Shown one piece after another: positions 26,483 through 36,085 of a stretch of DNA of 64,000 bases. This stretch comes from Flavobacteriales bacterium ALC-1. Its GTDB lineage: Bacteria; Bacteroidota; Bacteroidia; Flavobacteriales; Flavobacteriaceae. Under the pieces are notes generated by a model. The model did no database searches. It saw nothing but the letters and a program-made list of their open reading frames with translations, and was not told the origin of the DNA. The stretch is from assembly GCA_000171875.1 (NCBI GenBank), contig ABHI01000003.1, forward strand, positions 644,643 through 708,642, written 5' to 3'. Each line of letters begins with the position of its first letter. The stretch's first letter is position 1. The position numbers and the translations under genes were made by a program.

Positions 26483-29400
26483 TCATAGTTGTTCTCATCT
26501 GTGCTTACTTTTAAGGGTTCTACAGACTCAAAAAGTTCTGCAATCATATAATGAAGATCTTTTGGTGTTACCGATGTGAAATAGCCAAGCAAATCCTTAG
26601 AAGTAGCATATCTATCAGTTTTAGTTTTTAATATACCATCTCTTGAATTCCAATCTTTTAGAAAACGTCTAAGAGCCCTATTAACATTCACCTCTCCTAC
26701 TGCTTTTTGAAATTGATACATTTGGATAGCTCCTTTGGCATAATACACATAGTCTTGGTTTTCTACTAGCGCCAATGATGGCTCTACAGAAGCCTCTCTA
26801 TCTTTACCTTTTTTATAAACGTCTTTTTGAAGTTCTAAGAATTGAAGTAGTTTGTCTTCAGAATAGTGCTCTTTTAAAACCATCATCGCAGCATATTGTG
26901 ACAATGTTTCTAAAATAAAGTGTCTTCCTTTTACATTAGCCGCTTCTACTTGCATTCCAAACCATTGGTGTGCAATTTCATGAGCAGTCACATAAAATGC
27001 CATATCCACATCGCTTTCATCATCTATATCCAAAACAAAACCTATGGATTCAGAAAAAGGTATAGTTCCAGGAAATGATTGAGCATATTGAGCATAACGC
27101 GGAAACTCCATAATTCGTAAGTGCTCATATTGGTAAGAGCTAAAGTTTTCACTGTAATAGTTTAGAGATGCTTTCATAGAAGACATCATCCTTTCTAAAT
27201 TATAATCATGGGCTTTATGATAGTAAATCTCTAGGTCAACAGGTGTTATAATTGAATCCTTTTGATAAACCCATTTGTCCTTTTTTATTTCATATTCGGC
27301 TGAAACGATAGAATAAAAATCTATGATTGGAATTTTCATTTTATAATGAAAATAGTTACGATTATTAGCTTTCCATTGCTTCAATAGTTCTCCAGGAACT
27401 AAAGCCGTTTGATCTTTAGATGTACCAACAATCATTTCAAAATTTAAGCCGTCAGAATCACTACCAGACCTGGCATTTACAAGCTCATTTACAGCTTCTC
27501 TTTCAGCTTTATTATATCGTATGGGTAAATTATACTCTTCACGTTCGTCTGCATCATTTAGTTCATATTTTCTATTATAGCCAATGGTTGGCAAATCTGA
27601 ATTATTGAAAAATGTTCCATTTTTATTAATATTGACATTAGAATTCCCTAATTCAAACCCTTTAGTAATAAAGCTTTGCTTAAAGTACATTTTTACAGAA
27701 TCACCAGGTTTTAAGGCTTTATTGAAATTGAAAATTGCATAATCATACTTTTTATATTGATTGTCAACTGTAAATCCGCTTTCAAAAGACAAACCATCTA
27801 ACGTAATATTCTCTTCAATAAGTTTCTGAATATGTACAGACTTAATGTCTTCCGAATTTGTGTTTTTCAATATATAATAACCTTCTACTGTGTAGCCTCG
27901 TGATGATGGATACAACTCTAATTGCAAATTAACATCGACTAATTTAGGTTGTGGCAAATATTCAAATTGCTTGAGTTCTTTTTCATAACCCAATCTAAAT
28001 GCCGTAGCTTCAGAATTGGTCCAATATGCATGTAGAACATTAGTATTATAGAATATAAAGCTTCCTACAGTTATAAATGCTAAAAGAACCATACACGCAA
28101 GTTTAAAAAGTGGCTTACTTAACCGGTATTTAACAACTTTAATACGTTTAATCAAATTGGTTTCAATCCCCCTAACAGACACCAATGAAGCAATAATTAG
28201 TAACAGCATTCCGAAGAGAAACCAATACGATTTAATAAACAGGTATGGTTTCAAAAAATGACCATAGCCATTCATTTCTGAATAAACACCTATAGAATTA
28301 CCACCAAACAGATATAAATCATGGTCAAAGCCAAATAAGCCAAGAGCAGTATTGGCAATAAAGAAGATTATGACCAACATTACCCCAACAAACTTATGAT
28401 TTACAGCAGATTGAACAAAGAATGCAATAAAAGTATATAGCGCTAAAAACGGTAAAATCTCTAGAAAAAAGCCATAAAAATAGACGTATAGCTCATACTT
28501 ATAATAACCACTTAATGTTTGAAATATAATTCCTGAAATAATCAATGCAAGTATTAAGACCACATAAATTAAGTTTAGCCCAATATACTTGCCTGCTAAC
28601 TTAATAAAGCTCGACATTGATGTGGCGTCATAAATGAGATTTAGTTTAGCACCTCTTTCTTTCCATACCAATTCACCTGAATAAAAAACCAAAATAATTA
28701 TGAAGAAAAATATGGATGTTTCTTGAAGTTCTTCTACTATAAAATACGTTGCTGGATAACTATCAACACCATAAACCGTACCCAAGTTCACAGAGTTAAC
28801 AAGGATGATGATCATGCCACATATAACAATAGCCCAAAAGGATGATTGCTTGCAAATGCCAATAAAATAAAACCAAGAAAATTGTTTTAATTGCGTCCAT
28901 TTTGAACTTAGACCATATTGCTTTTTAGTATCTGGTATAATCACTTCATTGTCGTCTTGTGCATTAGCCTCTGATATTTGTGTTCGCTTTCCTTTAGAGC
29001 TTTTTTCTTTAACAACATTAAAATTGAATTTATGATATCCATATACCAATGCTGTTATTCCAAGCGAAAACCAAAACAGTTTGTTATACAAAAGCGCACC
29101 AATAAAAGGAAGCTCTTGTGTGCTCTTTTCTAAAGCTGTCCAAGATTTTGTAATAAAAGTTGTTGTCGTTAATGAAAAAGGATCTAAGACGGCTTGCCAA
29201 AAGTCATTGGTTATAGCTTTAGTTAGCATAAACACAACAAATAAGAAGATCCCTTGCGTATATACTACTACTAGATTTCTACTTAATGCACCTGTCACAA
29301 AAAATAGCGCAGCACCAAAAAACACAGTTGGTATGGTTACCAATAAAAATGTCTTTATATAGACAAATCCATTAAAGTCTAATAGCTCATCAGCTGCAGT

Positions 29401-29790
29401 CCAAGGCATCAATTCGCCTAGTATCATTCCCAAAGGAATACCACTAAACACAAATAACAAAACAGTAAACGATCCTAAAAATCGACCTAATAAGTAATCT
29501 TTTTTGTGAATTGGTGTAGAAAACATGAGTGATTCAATGTTGTACTCAAAATCTCTCAACACAGAAACTCCCATGATCATAGAAGCCAAAATCATAAATA
29601 AGCCCGTAATTGCTCCCATAGATTTTGCGATCACTAAAGGTGAGTTTTTTTTCATAAGCCCTAAATCAGTGCCTTGAAAAATAAAATCTACTCCTACAAT
29701 TGAAAATAAAAACAGAAACAAAAAGAACACATATGTGTCTGGTCGTTTGATGCGATATTGTAATTCGAACTTAAAAATATTGTACCACAT
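26479..29790 (-). CDS. ABC transporter permease fused to an M1-family peptidase domain
   Basis: 1103 aa. The first 600 residues hold about a dozen hydrophobic segments in two sets, typical of an ABC-2-type permease. The last 500 form an M1-like peptidase, with HEIAHQWFG (937-941 for the HEXXH) and a glutamate 19 residues later in ILETLSQY. Such permease/M1 fusions are known in Bacteroidetes annotation, but their substrates are not. The gene follows its ATPase by 2 nt. The LytS/LytTR pair diverges from this unit and is a candidate regulator. Confidence 0.92.
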   Translation of the reverse strand: MWYNIFKFELQYRIKRPDTYVFFLFLFLFSIVGVDFIFQGTDLGLMKKNSPLVIAKSMGAITGLFMILASMIMGVSVLRDFEYNIESLMFSTPIHKKDYLLGRFLGSFTVLLFVFSGIPLGMILGELMPWTAADELLDFNGFVYIKTFLLVTIPTVFFGAALFFVTGALSRNLVVVYTQGIFLFVVFMLTKAITNDFWQAVLDPFSLTTTTFITKSWTALEKSTQELPFIGALLYNKLFWFSLGITALVYGYHKFNFNVVKEKSSKGKRTQISEANAQDDNEVIIPDTKKQYGLSSKWTQLKQFSWFYFIGICKQSSFWAIVICGMIIILVNSVNLGTVYGVDSYPATYFIVEELQETSIFFFIIILVFYSGELVWKERGAKLNLIYDATSMSSFIKLAGKYIGLNLIYVVLILALIISGIIFQTLSGYYKYELYVYFYGFFLEILPFLALYTFIAFFVQSAVNHKFVGVMLVIIFFIANTALGLFGFDHDLYLFGGNSIGVYSEMNGYGHFLKPYLFIKSYWFLFGMLLLIIASLVSVRGIETNLIKRIKVVKYRLSKPLFKLACMVLLAFITVGSFIFYNTNVLHAYWTNSEATAFRLGYEKELKQFEYLPQPKLVDVNLQLELYPSSRGYTVEGYYILKNTNSEDIKSVHIQKLIEENITLDGLSFESGFTVDNQYKKYDYAIFNFNKALKPGDSVKMYFKQSFITKGFELGNSNVNINKNGTFFNNSDLPTIGYNRKYELNDADEREEYNLPIRYNKAEREAVNELVNARSGSDSDGLNFEMIVGTSKDQTALVPGELLKQWKANNRNYFHYKMKIPIIDFYSIVSAEYEIKKDKWVYQKDSIITPVDLEIYYHKAHDYNLERMMSSMKASLNYYSENFSSYQYEHLRIMEFPRYAQYAQSFPGTIPFSESIGFVLDIDDESDVDMAFYVTAHEIAHQWFGMQVEAANVKGRHFILETLSQYAAMMVLKEHYSEDKLLQFLELQKDVYKKGKDREASVEPSLALVENQDYVYYAKGAIQMYQFQKAVGEVNVNRALRRFLKDWNSRDGILKTKTDRYATSKDLLGYFTSVTPKDLHYMIAELFESVEPLKVSTDENNYD

Positions 29791-29792
29791 AA

Positions 29793-30680
29793 TTATATAG
29801 ATTTTGAATTCGTATGATTAAATATTTCAGAGAAATACACGTCTTCTAACTCAGCATTGATAAGAGAAAAGCCATCTCTTGGATCCACATCACTTAAGAT
29901 ATGAATGGTTGGTTTTCCAAGAAATAGCTTATCACTAATGACCTTATAATTTTGTTTGTAGAGGCTTAATTCTGATTTTTCTATTGTTTTTTTATAGACC
30001 TTCCCTTTTAGACCCTCTAGGATTTGTAGTGGGTTTCCTTTTAAACAAACCTGCCCTTGATTAATAATCGCCATGTTTGTGCAAAGCTCTTTGACATCAT
30101 CAACAATATGAGTAGATAGAATAACAACGGTATGCTCTCCTAACTCGCTTAACACATTGTAAAACCGATTGCGTTCAACAGGATCTAATCCTGCAGTAGG
30201 TTCGTCCACAATGAGTAACTTCGGATTATTAAGTAAGGCTTGCGCAATACCAAAACGTTGTTTCATTCCACCGGAATACCCTTTAAGGTTTTGTTTACGC
30301 ACATCATACAAATTGGTTTTATGCAAAAGTGCTTTTACCAAGTCTTTACGTTCGCTTTTATTGGTGATTCCTTTAAGTACTGCAAAATGATTAAGTAATA
30401 CTTCAGCAGATATTTTAGGATACAAACCAAATTGCTGTGGTAAGTATCCTAATACCTGTCTTAACTCATTTTTCTGTTTTAAAACATCTATATCACCCAA
30501 AACAATAGAACCACTGTCAGCTTCTTGTAATGTCGCTATAGTTCTCATTAAGGTTGATTTACCAGCACCATTAGGGCCTAATAAACCAAACATACCTTTA
30601 GGTATTTCTAGAGAAACATTCTGCAATGCTTCTATACCATTAGAATATGTTTTTGAGAGATTGTCAATAATGAGTTTCAT
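29793..30680 (-). CDS. ABC transporter ATP-binding protein
   Basis: 295 aa from the ATG at 30680 (MKLIIDNLSKTYSNG); the frame stays open 24 codons further but that stretch is unlike ABC proteins. Walker A is GLLGPNGAGKST, the Q-loop is YLPQQFGLYP, the signature is YSGGMKQRFG, Walker B is LLIVDEPTAGLDP and the H-loop is LSTHIVDD. The C-terminal 70 residues are an accessory domain. It powers the permease/M1 fusion, whose start is 2 nt downstream. A 5' leader block shared with the gene at 7302 precedes it. Confidence 0.95.
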   Translation of the reverse strand: MKLIIDNLSKTYSNGIEALQNVSLEIPKGMFGLLGPNGAGKSTLMRTIATLQEADSGSIVLGDIDVLKQKNELRQVLGYLPQQFGLYPKISAEVLLNHFAVLKGITNKSERKDLVKALLHKTNLYDVRKQNLKGYSGGMKQRFGIAQALLNNPKLLIVDEPTAGLDPVERNRFYNVLSELGEHTVVILSTHIVDDVKELCTNMAIINQGQVCLKGNPLQILEGLKGKVYKKTIEKSELSLYKQNYKVISDKLFLGKPTIHILSDVDPRDGFSLINAELEDVYFSEIFNHTNSKSI

Positions 30681-30682
30681 AA

Positions 30683-30698
30683 TGTTCGTTTTTTGATT
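30683..30698 (-). promoter_or_regulatory. Shared 5' leader block AATCAAAAAACGAACA
   Basis: These 16 nt lie two bases before the ATG-proximal TT of the ABC ATPase gene and are identical to the block before the gene at 7302 (7283-7298) and to its upstream duplicate (7241-7256). In both genes the block is followed within a few bases by ATGAAA. Confidence 0.5.
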
Positions 30699-30888
30699 GA
30701 TTAGGACAAACATATAGGCGTTTTTAGCCTTTAAAAAGGGATAGTGACACAAATAGATGAATTTGGGACGAACAGATTACCAAGAATTACAAAGGCTTCT
30801 TATAACACCTTTGCGATAGTTTATCACTAACTACATACTGTTTGTCAACTAATTTGTAAGCCGTGTTTTATTTAACTAATATTGATTT

Positions 30889-31683
30889 ATGAATTTTAAA
30901 ATACCAGATAGAAAAAAGAAAATTATAAAACGATTTTATAAAATAGTGCTTGTCCTCATTGGTTTTATTCTTGTCATTTTTAATGACACTTTTGGTAAAT
31001 TAGAAGGGTTTGTAGAATTTATTGCATTGTACTTCATACTTGTATTTATAACCATTGCACATTGGTTATTTAAACAAATAAAATCTATAATTAGATTAAA
31101 GAATGAAAAAGCAAAAACAGAATTGATGCATCTAAAAAGTCAGGTTAATCCGCATTTCTTTTTTAATATGCTTAACAACTTGTATGGCTTAGTAGATAAG
31201 GATTCAAAGAAAGCGCAAGAACTTATCTTAAAACTTTCGGACATGATGCGCTATAGTATATATGATGGTGAAAAGGATACTGTTTTATTATCTGAAGAAA
31301 TTACGTATTTAGAAAATTTTATAGAACTACATAAAATGCGTTATCATAAAGTTATAGATGTACAATTCAATATTGAGACAAATGCTAATGATTATGAAAT
31401 AATGCCACTTCTTTTTATTATTCTTTTAGAGAATGCATTTAAGCATGGTGTCGAAAATTTAAGAAAAAATGCTTATGTTCATATAAATTTAGTGGCGCAC
31501 AATAACGAAGTGACATTTGAGATAGAAAATAATTTTGATATTACAGAAGACAAACAAGAATCAGGTATTGGTTTAAAAAACCTAAAGCGTAGATTAGAGT
31601 TGGTCTACCCAAAAAATCATAAGCTCACTATATCAAAAACAGATAACATTTACAGTGCTAAATTGAACATTAATGGCTTATGA
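30889..31683 (+). CDS. LytS/YehU-type sensor histidine kinase
   Basis: 264 aa. Two hydrophobic segments lie at about residues 17-36 and 42-62, after a basic start. The kinase region starts with the phosphoacceptor motif LKSQVNPHFFFNMLNNLYGL. The ATP-binding N box is PLLFIILLENAFKHGV and the G-box is ESGIGLKNLKRRL. This is the His_kinase family that pairs with LytTR regulators. It overlaps the next gene by 4 nt (ATGA), so the two are translated together. Confidence 0.95.
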   Translation: MNFKIPDRKKKIIKRFYKIVLVLIGFILVIFNDTFGKLEGFVEFIALYFILVFITIAHWLFKQIKSIIRLKNEKAKTELMHLKSQVNPHFFFNMLNNLYGLVDKDSKKAQELILKLSDMMRYSIYDGEKDTVLLSEEITYLENFIELHKMRYHKVIDVQFNIETNANDYEIMPLLFIILLENAFKHGVENLRKNAYVHINLVAHNNEVTFEIENNFDITEDKQESGIGLKNLKRRLELVYPKNHKLTISKTDNIYSAKLNINGL

Positions 31684-32381
31684 TTAAATATCTCATTATT
31701 GACGACGAACATATTGCTCATGATATTATAAAAGGCTATTGTGATATGCTTCCAAATTTAGAATTCAAAGCAGATTGCTATGATGCCATTGAAGCTATCG
31801 ATTATTTAAGTAAGCATACAGTAGATCTCATCTTTTTAGATTTGAACATGCCTAAATTAAAAGGGTTTGAATTTTTAAAAACCTTGTCATCACCCCCTAA
31901 AGTAATCGTCACTACTGCCTATAGTGAATTCGCTATTGAAGGCTACGAATTAAATGTTGTTGATTATTTGCTAAAGCCCTTTAGTTTCGAACGCTTTTTA
32001 AGTGCTATAAATAAAGTCACCACCTCTAGTAATAATACAACGAAAAGTGAACGTAAAGCCAATCTAAATCCTGAAGGGAAGTCTGTTTTTTTAAAGCAAA
32101 ATAATAGCCATATTCAAGTCGATGTAGATTCAATCTTATACATTGAAGCTTCTGGAAATTACACTAAGGTTATAACTAGTGATAATACCATAAGTATTCG
32201 TGAAAAAATATCAGATACAATAGAACTTTTATCTGACAAGGATTTTCTTCAAGTTCATAAATCATTCGCAGTTGCAAAAAAGCATATAAGTTCTATTGAA
32301 GGTAATCGAATTTATATTGCAGATCATATTGTACCTATTGGGAAATTATATAAGGCTAATGTCAATAAGCTATTAAAATAA
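31680..32381 (+). CDS. LytTR-family response regulator
   Basis: 233 aa. The receiver domain (1-115) has the acidic pair IDDEH, the phospho-aspartate in LIFLDLNMPKLKG, the threonine in VTTAYS and the lysine in DYLLKPF. A LytTR DNA-binding domain follows from about residue 135 (IQVDVDSILYIEASGNYTKV, and QVHKSFAVAKKHI). It pairs with the upstream kinase. Its likely targets include the divergent ABC/M1 operon, which is inference from position. Confidence 0.95.
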   Translation: MIKYLIIDDEHIAHDIIKGYCDMLPNLEFKADCYDAIEAIDYLSKHTVDLIFLDLNMPKLKGFEFLKTLSSPPKVIVTTAYSEFAIEGYELNVVDYLLKPFSFERFLSAINKVTTSSNNTTKSERKANLNPEGKSVFLKQNNSHIQVDVDSILYIEASGNYTKVITSDNTISIREKISDTIELLSDKDFLQVHKSFAVAKKHISSIEGNRIYIADHIVPIGKLYKANVNKLLK

Positions 32382-32425
32382 ATACTTAAGATAACTATCA
32401 AATTGGTTGTAAATAAAGATTGATT

Positions 32426-32863
32426 TTAAATAGTAATAATTTCAACAACTTCTAATTTCTTCAAGATTATTGAATAGATATTCTTTCCTATTATTTTTCT
32501 GTCTTTTTGAGTAATAACTATTTCTGCATCGATATCATAATTATTATTTTCTTTATCAGGAATTAAAACACTTTCTACTCTAGACTTAGATAGCTCAATT
32601 TTTGAATCTGGCATTTTAGTAGCGAAGTCCAATATTCCCTTTAGATTTTTATAAATTTCTTTGAAATATGTTAATTGATATTCTGAAATTTTCCTATTAT
32701 TAGTAGGTAAGACAATTTCTGTTTTATATTCCATGTCTAAAAAATTAATTTTCCCGCGATAAGCATATTCGCTATTCTCTGAGGAAAACATTAGCTTTCC
32801 AAGAGGAAGTATCTCTATAGGTTTATTTTTTGACTTAGATTTAAAAAAATCAAATGTTCCCAT
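32426..32863 (-). CDS. Protein of unknown function
   Basis: 145 aa from the ATG at 32863 (MGTFDFFKSKSKNK). A longer frame would run back into the upstream gene and is rejected. It is soluble, with alternating strands (YRGKINFLDMEYKTEIVL) and helices. I recognise no family. It follows the GyrI-like gene by 4 nt, so it is probably cotranscribed. It could belong to the small beta-rich domain families found near toxin or immunity genes, but nothing here proves that. Confidence 0.65.
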   Translation of the reverse strand: MGTFDFFKSKSKNKPIEILPLGKLMFSSENSEYAYRGKINFLDMEYKTEIVLPTNNRKISEYQLTYFKEIYKNLKGILDFATKMPDSKIELSKSRVESVLIPDKENNNYDIDAEIVITQKDRKIIGKNIYSIILKKLEVVEIITI

Positions 32864-32867
32864 GATT

Positions 32868-33347
32868 TTATTTTTGATGTTTTCTAACTGGCACATAAAA
32901 ATCCTCCTCAGAATCTGGGCTTCCGTTTTTATATTTTTCACCCATGACTTGAAAGTGCGGTCTATCATCAATTATATAGCCTGATGTAGGTAGCCATTCC
33001 GTCATAATCTTCTGATAAGTTTTTGAAGCATCCATACCCTTTTGGAGAAAAACGGCATATGCACCTTCAGGAATTGTAAAAGTTTCCATTCCATCAGTAA
33101 TATCGTCTAAATTCGTCACTTCAATACAAGCCCAAATATCAAATGCTGCTTCAAAATTATTGAAATCAATATACTCTTGTAACGCTATAAATTCATTATT
33201 CACAGCATTTTTAATAATCCTACGATTTGGCATAAAACGTTTCCATAACGTCACTATATTACTAAATTGACCATGATGCATAGTGCTTTTCATACCAATA
33301 AGATTCTTTTCTGAGATCTGTATGACTTTTGGATTCATAAATTGCAT
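32868..33347 (-). CDS. GyrI-like/AraC effector-binding domain protein
   Basis: 159 aa, the size of one stand-alone effector-binding (GyrI-like) domain. The N terminus PKVIQISEKNLIGMKSTM and the C-terminal half, with FTIPEGAYAVF, WLPTSGYIIDDRPHFQVMG and EEDFYVPVRK, match the pattern of this domain: a conserved proline-rich binding-site glutamate near the end (DFYVPV). These domains bind small molecules. It sits 141 nt from the membrane AraC gene on the same strand. Confidence 0.85.
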   Translation of the reverse strand: MQFMNPKVIQISEKNLIGMKSTMHHGQFSNIVTLWKRFMPNRRIIKNAVNNEFIALQEYIDFNNFEAAFDIWACIEVTNLDDITDGMETFTIPEGAYAVFLQKGMDASKTYQKIMTEWLPTSGYIIDDRPHFQVMGEKYKNGSPDSEEDFYVPVRKHQK

Positions 33348-33488
33348 TTAATTTTTAGATTATTTTGAATTGTGGTTTCTTGGCTAATATCGTTTTTAAT
33401 CAAATTCTTTACAATAACTAAATTCAACTCTGTAGAATAAGTAATAGAACTGTGCTTAGCAAGCCTTTTTTGAATATACACAAATTTC

Positions 33489-34592
33489 CTAATTAAGCTT
33501 ATTCTTTCTATATGAAGATGGTGTTGTACCTTCAAATTTTTTAAAAGCACTATTAAAAGAAGATAAGCTACTAAAACCTGTATCAAAAGCGATAGAGGAA
33601 ATTGTAAATTTTTCGCTTTCAATACTAGAAAGCATTCCTTTTGCGTCTTGAATCCTATAATGGTTAATAAAATCATTAAAGTTTCGCTTTGCATATTGAT
33701 TAATCACTGAAGATGTTTTTTGCGTACTCTGTCCAATTAATTTACTGAGTTTTGATAACGACAAGTCGGGTTCGAGGTATAATTTTTCGATTATAACTAA
33801 TTTAGAAATTTCACTAAACAACTCAGCTTTATCGTTTTCTTTAAATACTTCACCATCAATATCAGTAGCTTTCAATTGAAATGCCTTATAGCTTAAAAAA
33901 TAGACAGCTAAAGAATATACTATTGGACCAATGACATAAGGAACTGCATCATCTAAAATATTTAAAACATAAGAAAACCAGATAATAACAAAGCCAATAA
34001 TTAGCATACGCAACCAATTAAATATAGCTTTTTGCGATTTTGTCTGTGTATTTATTTGATGACTTCTTTTTACTTTTTGAACAGACTGCCACGATAGAAA
34101 AATATAAAATGCAAAGTGCAAGTAAATAAACAGAAGAACGCTAGAAAATAATATGAAAGCAACTTTCTTATTGCTTTCAAACCACTCTTTTGTAATAAAT
34201 AAACTCGAAGCAAAAACTATAAAAAACGGAATTAATTCAATTACATAATTCTTTGGCAACTTAAAATTAGGATGTGTCATTCCGAGTACATACCATTTCA
34301 ATAAAGGTCCTATTAATAATAAAAAAGCCAAACCCGCAAAAATGAATATAGGCTCTAAATTATTACCAAAATTCATCATTACAGATTTCCCTATTCTAAA
34401 AGCCATAAAGATTAAAATTAATCCAAATAGAAGATTGGGAAGTGTTTTTTTCTTCTTAAAGAAACATAAGTAGAAAGCTAATAATACGCCATGCAAAAGT
34501 CCAGCGCTGCTAACAATAATAAGAAGTATTTCTAAAAAACTCAATATAATGTTTTTATCAAATTTAAGAATATTTATAAAAAAACTGAGCAT
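33489..34592 (-). CDS. Membrane-bound AraC-family regulator (multi-TM sensor + HTH)
   Basis: 367 aa. Six or seven hydrophobic segments fill residues about 15-240 (for example LLIGPLLKWYVLG, IIGFVIIWFSYVLNILDD). An AraC-type double HTH lies at about 265-367 (DLSLSKLSKLIGQSTQKTSS and SSIAFDTGFSSLSSFNSAFK). The start is unsure: the ATG at 34592 lies inside the terminator hairpin of the upstream gene. A TTG near 34544, just before SFLEILLIIVSSAGLLHG, would also fit the family. Confidence 0.9.
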   Translation of the reverse strand: MLSFFINILKFDKNIILSFLEILLIIVSSAGLLHGVLLAFYLCFFKKKKTLPNLLFGLILIFMAFRIGKSVMMNFGNNLEPIFIFAGLAFLLLIGPLLKWYVLGMTHPNFKLPKNYVIELIPFFIVFASSLFITKEWFESNKKVAFILFSSVLLFIYLHFAFYIFLSWQSVQKVKRSHQINTQTKSQKAIFNWLRMLIIGFVIIWFSYVLNILDDAVPYVIGPIVYSLAVYFLSYKAFQLKATDIDGEVFKENDKAELFSEISKLVIIEKLYLEPDLSLSKLSKLIGQSTQKTSSVINQYAKRNFNDFINHYRIQDAKGMLSSIESEKFTISSIAFDTGFSSLSSFNSAFKKFEGTTPSSYRKNKLN

Positions 34593-34614
34593 AAACCATA
34601 TTGGGTTTATGCTC
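34578..34614 (-). terminator. Intrinsic terminator of the DJ-1/PfpI gene, overlapping the next start
   Basis: GAGCATAAACC pairs with GGTTTATGCTC across a 6-nt loop (34587-34614), followed on the minus strand by AGTTTTTTT. It lies 27 nt after the stop at 34641, and its stem contains the ATG of the downstream AraC gene. Confidence 0.85.
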
Positions 34615-34640
34615 TGTAAATCAAAAAAAAGTTTATAAAA

Positions 34641-35879
34641 TTAGTTTTTTGATTTACTTTTCGCATGAGAAGTTAATCCAATTAAACTAAAAGATTTCCC
34701 TATTTTTCCTTGCATAGCTGCAATTACGCTATGTGATGCTAGTATTAACCTATCTACAGGTCTATTTTCTTTAACAAGCATAATTTCGATTAGCTCTTTT
34801 GCTTTTTTGGAACCTTGAGTTTCATATATTTCCAGAACCTTTAAAGCATTTTCCTCACCTGTTATTTCTCTATACTTTGGTGTATAACCCAATTGTTTTA
34901 CCATAGTTTCAGCTAAAGTCCATGTAGACCAAGGATTTTGCCCTGTTACTAGATTTTTATCATGACTAACTTTATTTAAATACATAGCCCCTTCATTAAA
35001 TTGAGCACCTTGAGCTGCAAGCTTATCTTGTAAAAGGAATGGAAAAATAGATTCTGCTTCAGGAATTAGAAGTAACTCTTCTTTATTTGTAAAACTACTT
35101 ATAGTTTTATTCTCCAAAAGATGACGTCCATTATCTAACGTTACATTTACTAAGGCTGCTGGCCCATGACAAACAGCACCTACCACTTTATCAGATTGAT
35201 AATACATTTTCACAATGTCTTGAATTGCTTTATTCTCTGGAAAATCAAACATGGCTCCCTTACCTCCAACAAAGAATATAGCTTGGTAATCTTCAGCTTT
35301 AACATTATTTACAGCAATTGTATGACTCGTTTTGTATTGTGCTATTGAATCATTTAAAAATGCGTAATCAAATTGCCCCATATCATCGTCATCAATTACA
35401 ATTGGTGGCTTACCACCTAGTGGGCTTGCCACATCAACCTCAAAACCATTAGCTTCGAATACATAATAAGCACGAGACAACTCTGTTAATTCATAACCTG
35501 TGCTTTTACCACTGTTACCCATTGTTTCAGTACTAGTCACTACAGCTAATATTTTACCACGCTTTGGAATAACATTTTGAGATAAATAAGAAATGTCTTT
35601 AACTTTACTAGTGGTTAAATCTTTTTTCATTTCCTCTATGGGTAAGAGATTAATAAACCACGTCCCAAAAGAAATAAGTAGGACAAGCAAACTAAAGATT
35701 GAGATTAATGTCCATTTAATTTTAGGATATTTTTTAAGTTTAAAAGTAACTCCAACACCTGCTCCTAAAAATAGTCCAACACCAATCCAAAGAGGCAAAT
35801 TATTCATAGCTAATCCTATTATAGTACCAAATACTAACCCTATAGCTATTCCAATTACTACTATCTTTTCTGACTTCAT
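34641..35879 (-). CDS. DJ-1/PfpI-type amidotransferase with N-terminal TM helices
   Basis: 412 aa. Three N-terminal hydrophobic segments (about residues 7-25, 28-46 and 55-75) are followed by a DJ-1/PfpI fold. The nucleophile cysteine sits in VGAVCHGPAALVN, the partner glutamate is plausible in the early region, and the ending NLVTGQNPWSTWTLAETMVKQLG is typical of the Hsp31-like subgroup. The membrane anchor is unusual for the family but is seen in Flavobacteria. It is followed by its own terminator and by a membrane AraC regulator. Confidence 0.85.
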   Translation of the reverse strand: MKSEKIVVIGIAIGLVFGTIIGLAMNNLPLWIGVGLFLGAGVGVTFKLKKYPKIKWTLISIFSLLVLLISFGTWFINLLPIEEMKKDLTTSKVKDISYLSQNVIPKRGKILAVVTSTETMGNSGKSTGYELTELSRAYYVFEANGFEVDVASPLGGKPPIVIDDDDMGQFDYAFLNDSIAQYKTSHTIAVNNVKAEDYQAIFFVGGKGAMFDFPENKAIQDIVKMYYQSDKVVGAVCHGPAALVNVTLDNGRHLLENKTISSFTNKEELLLIPEAESIFPFLLQDKLAAQGAQFNEGAMYLNKVSHDKNLVTGQNPWSTWTLAETMVKQLGYTPKYREITGEENALKVLEIYETQGSKKAKELIEIMLVKENRPVDRLILASHSVIAAMQGKIGKSFSLIGLTSHAKSKSKN

Positions 35880-35997
35880 TATATAAATGTATTTATAATC
35901 ATACTACGAATTACAGCAAACGTTCCTATAAAAGCTGAGGAAATGATAATTCCGTCAGAGTAAAATACAATTTAGAGATTACTATTATATATAAATC

Positions 35998-36031
35998 AAA
36001 AAAAGCACAAACCGCGAAGGGTTTATGCTTT
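35998..36031 (-). terminator. Intrinsic terminator of the CSD protein gene
   Basis: On the minus strand AAAGCATAAACC pairs with GGTTTGTGCTTT (one G-U pair), loop CTTCGC, then a run of T. It lies about 55 nt after the stop at 36086. Confidence 0.8.
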
Positions 36032-36085
36032 TAAAAAACCATCTTAATAGACATTAAAATGGTTGTATGTTTATAGAATATGCTA

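Noticed and set aside
30790..30813. Inverted repeat CAAAGG/CCTTTG between the ABC and LytS genes
   Set aside because: Only 6 bp with a 12-nt spacer and no second copy; not enough for an operator call.
33335..33694. 119-aa open frame on the minus strand
   Set aside because: It overlaps the well-supported membrane AraC gene in another frame and has no recognisable sequence.
34276..34290. GTCATTCCGAG resembling the repeat inserted in hisA
   Set aside because: Only about 11 nt match, and they encode conserved residues of the AraC membrane region.
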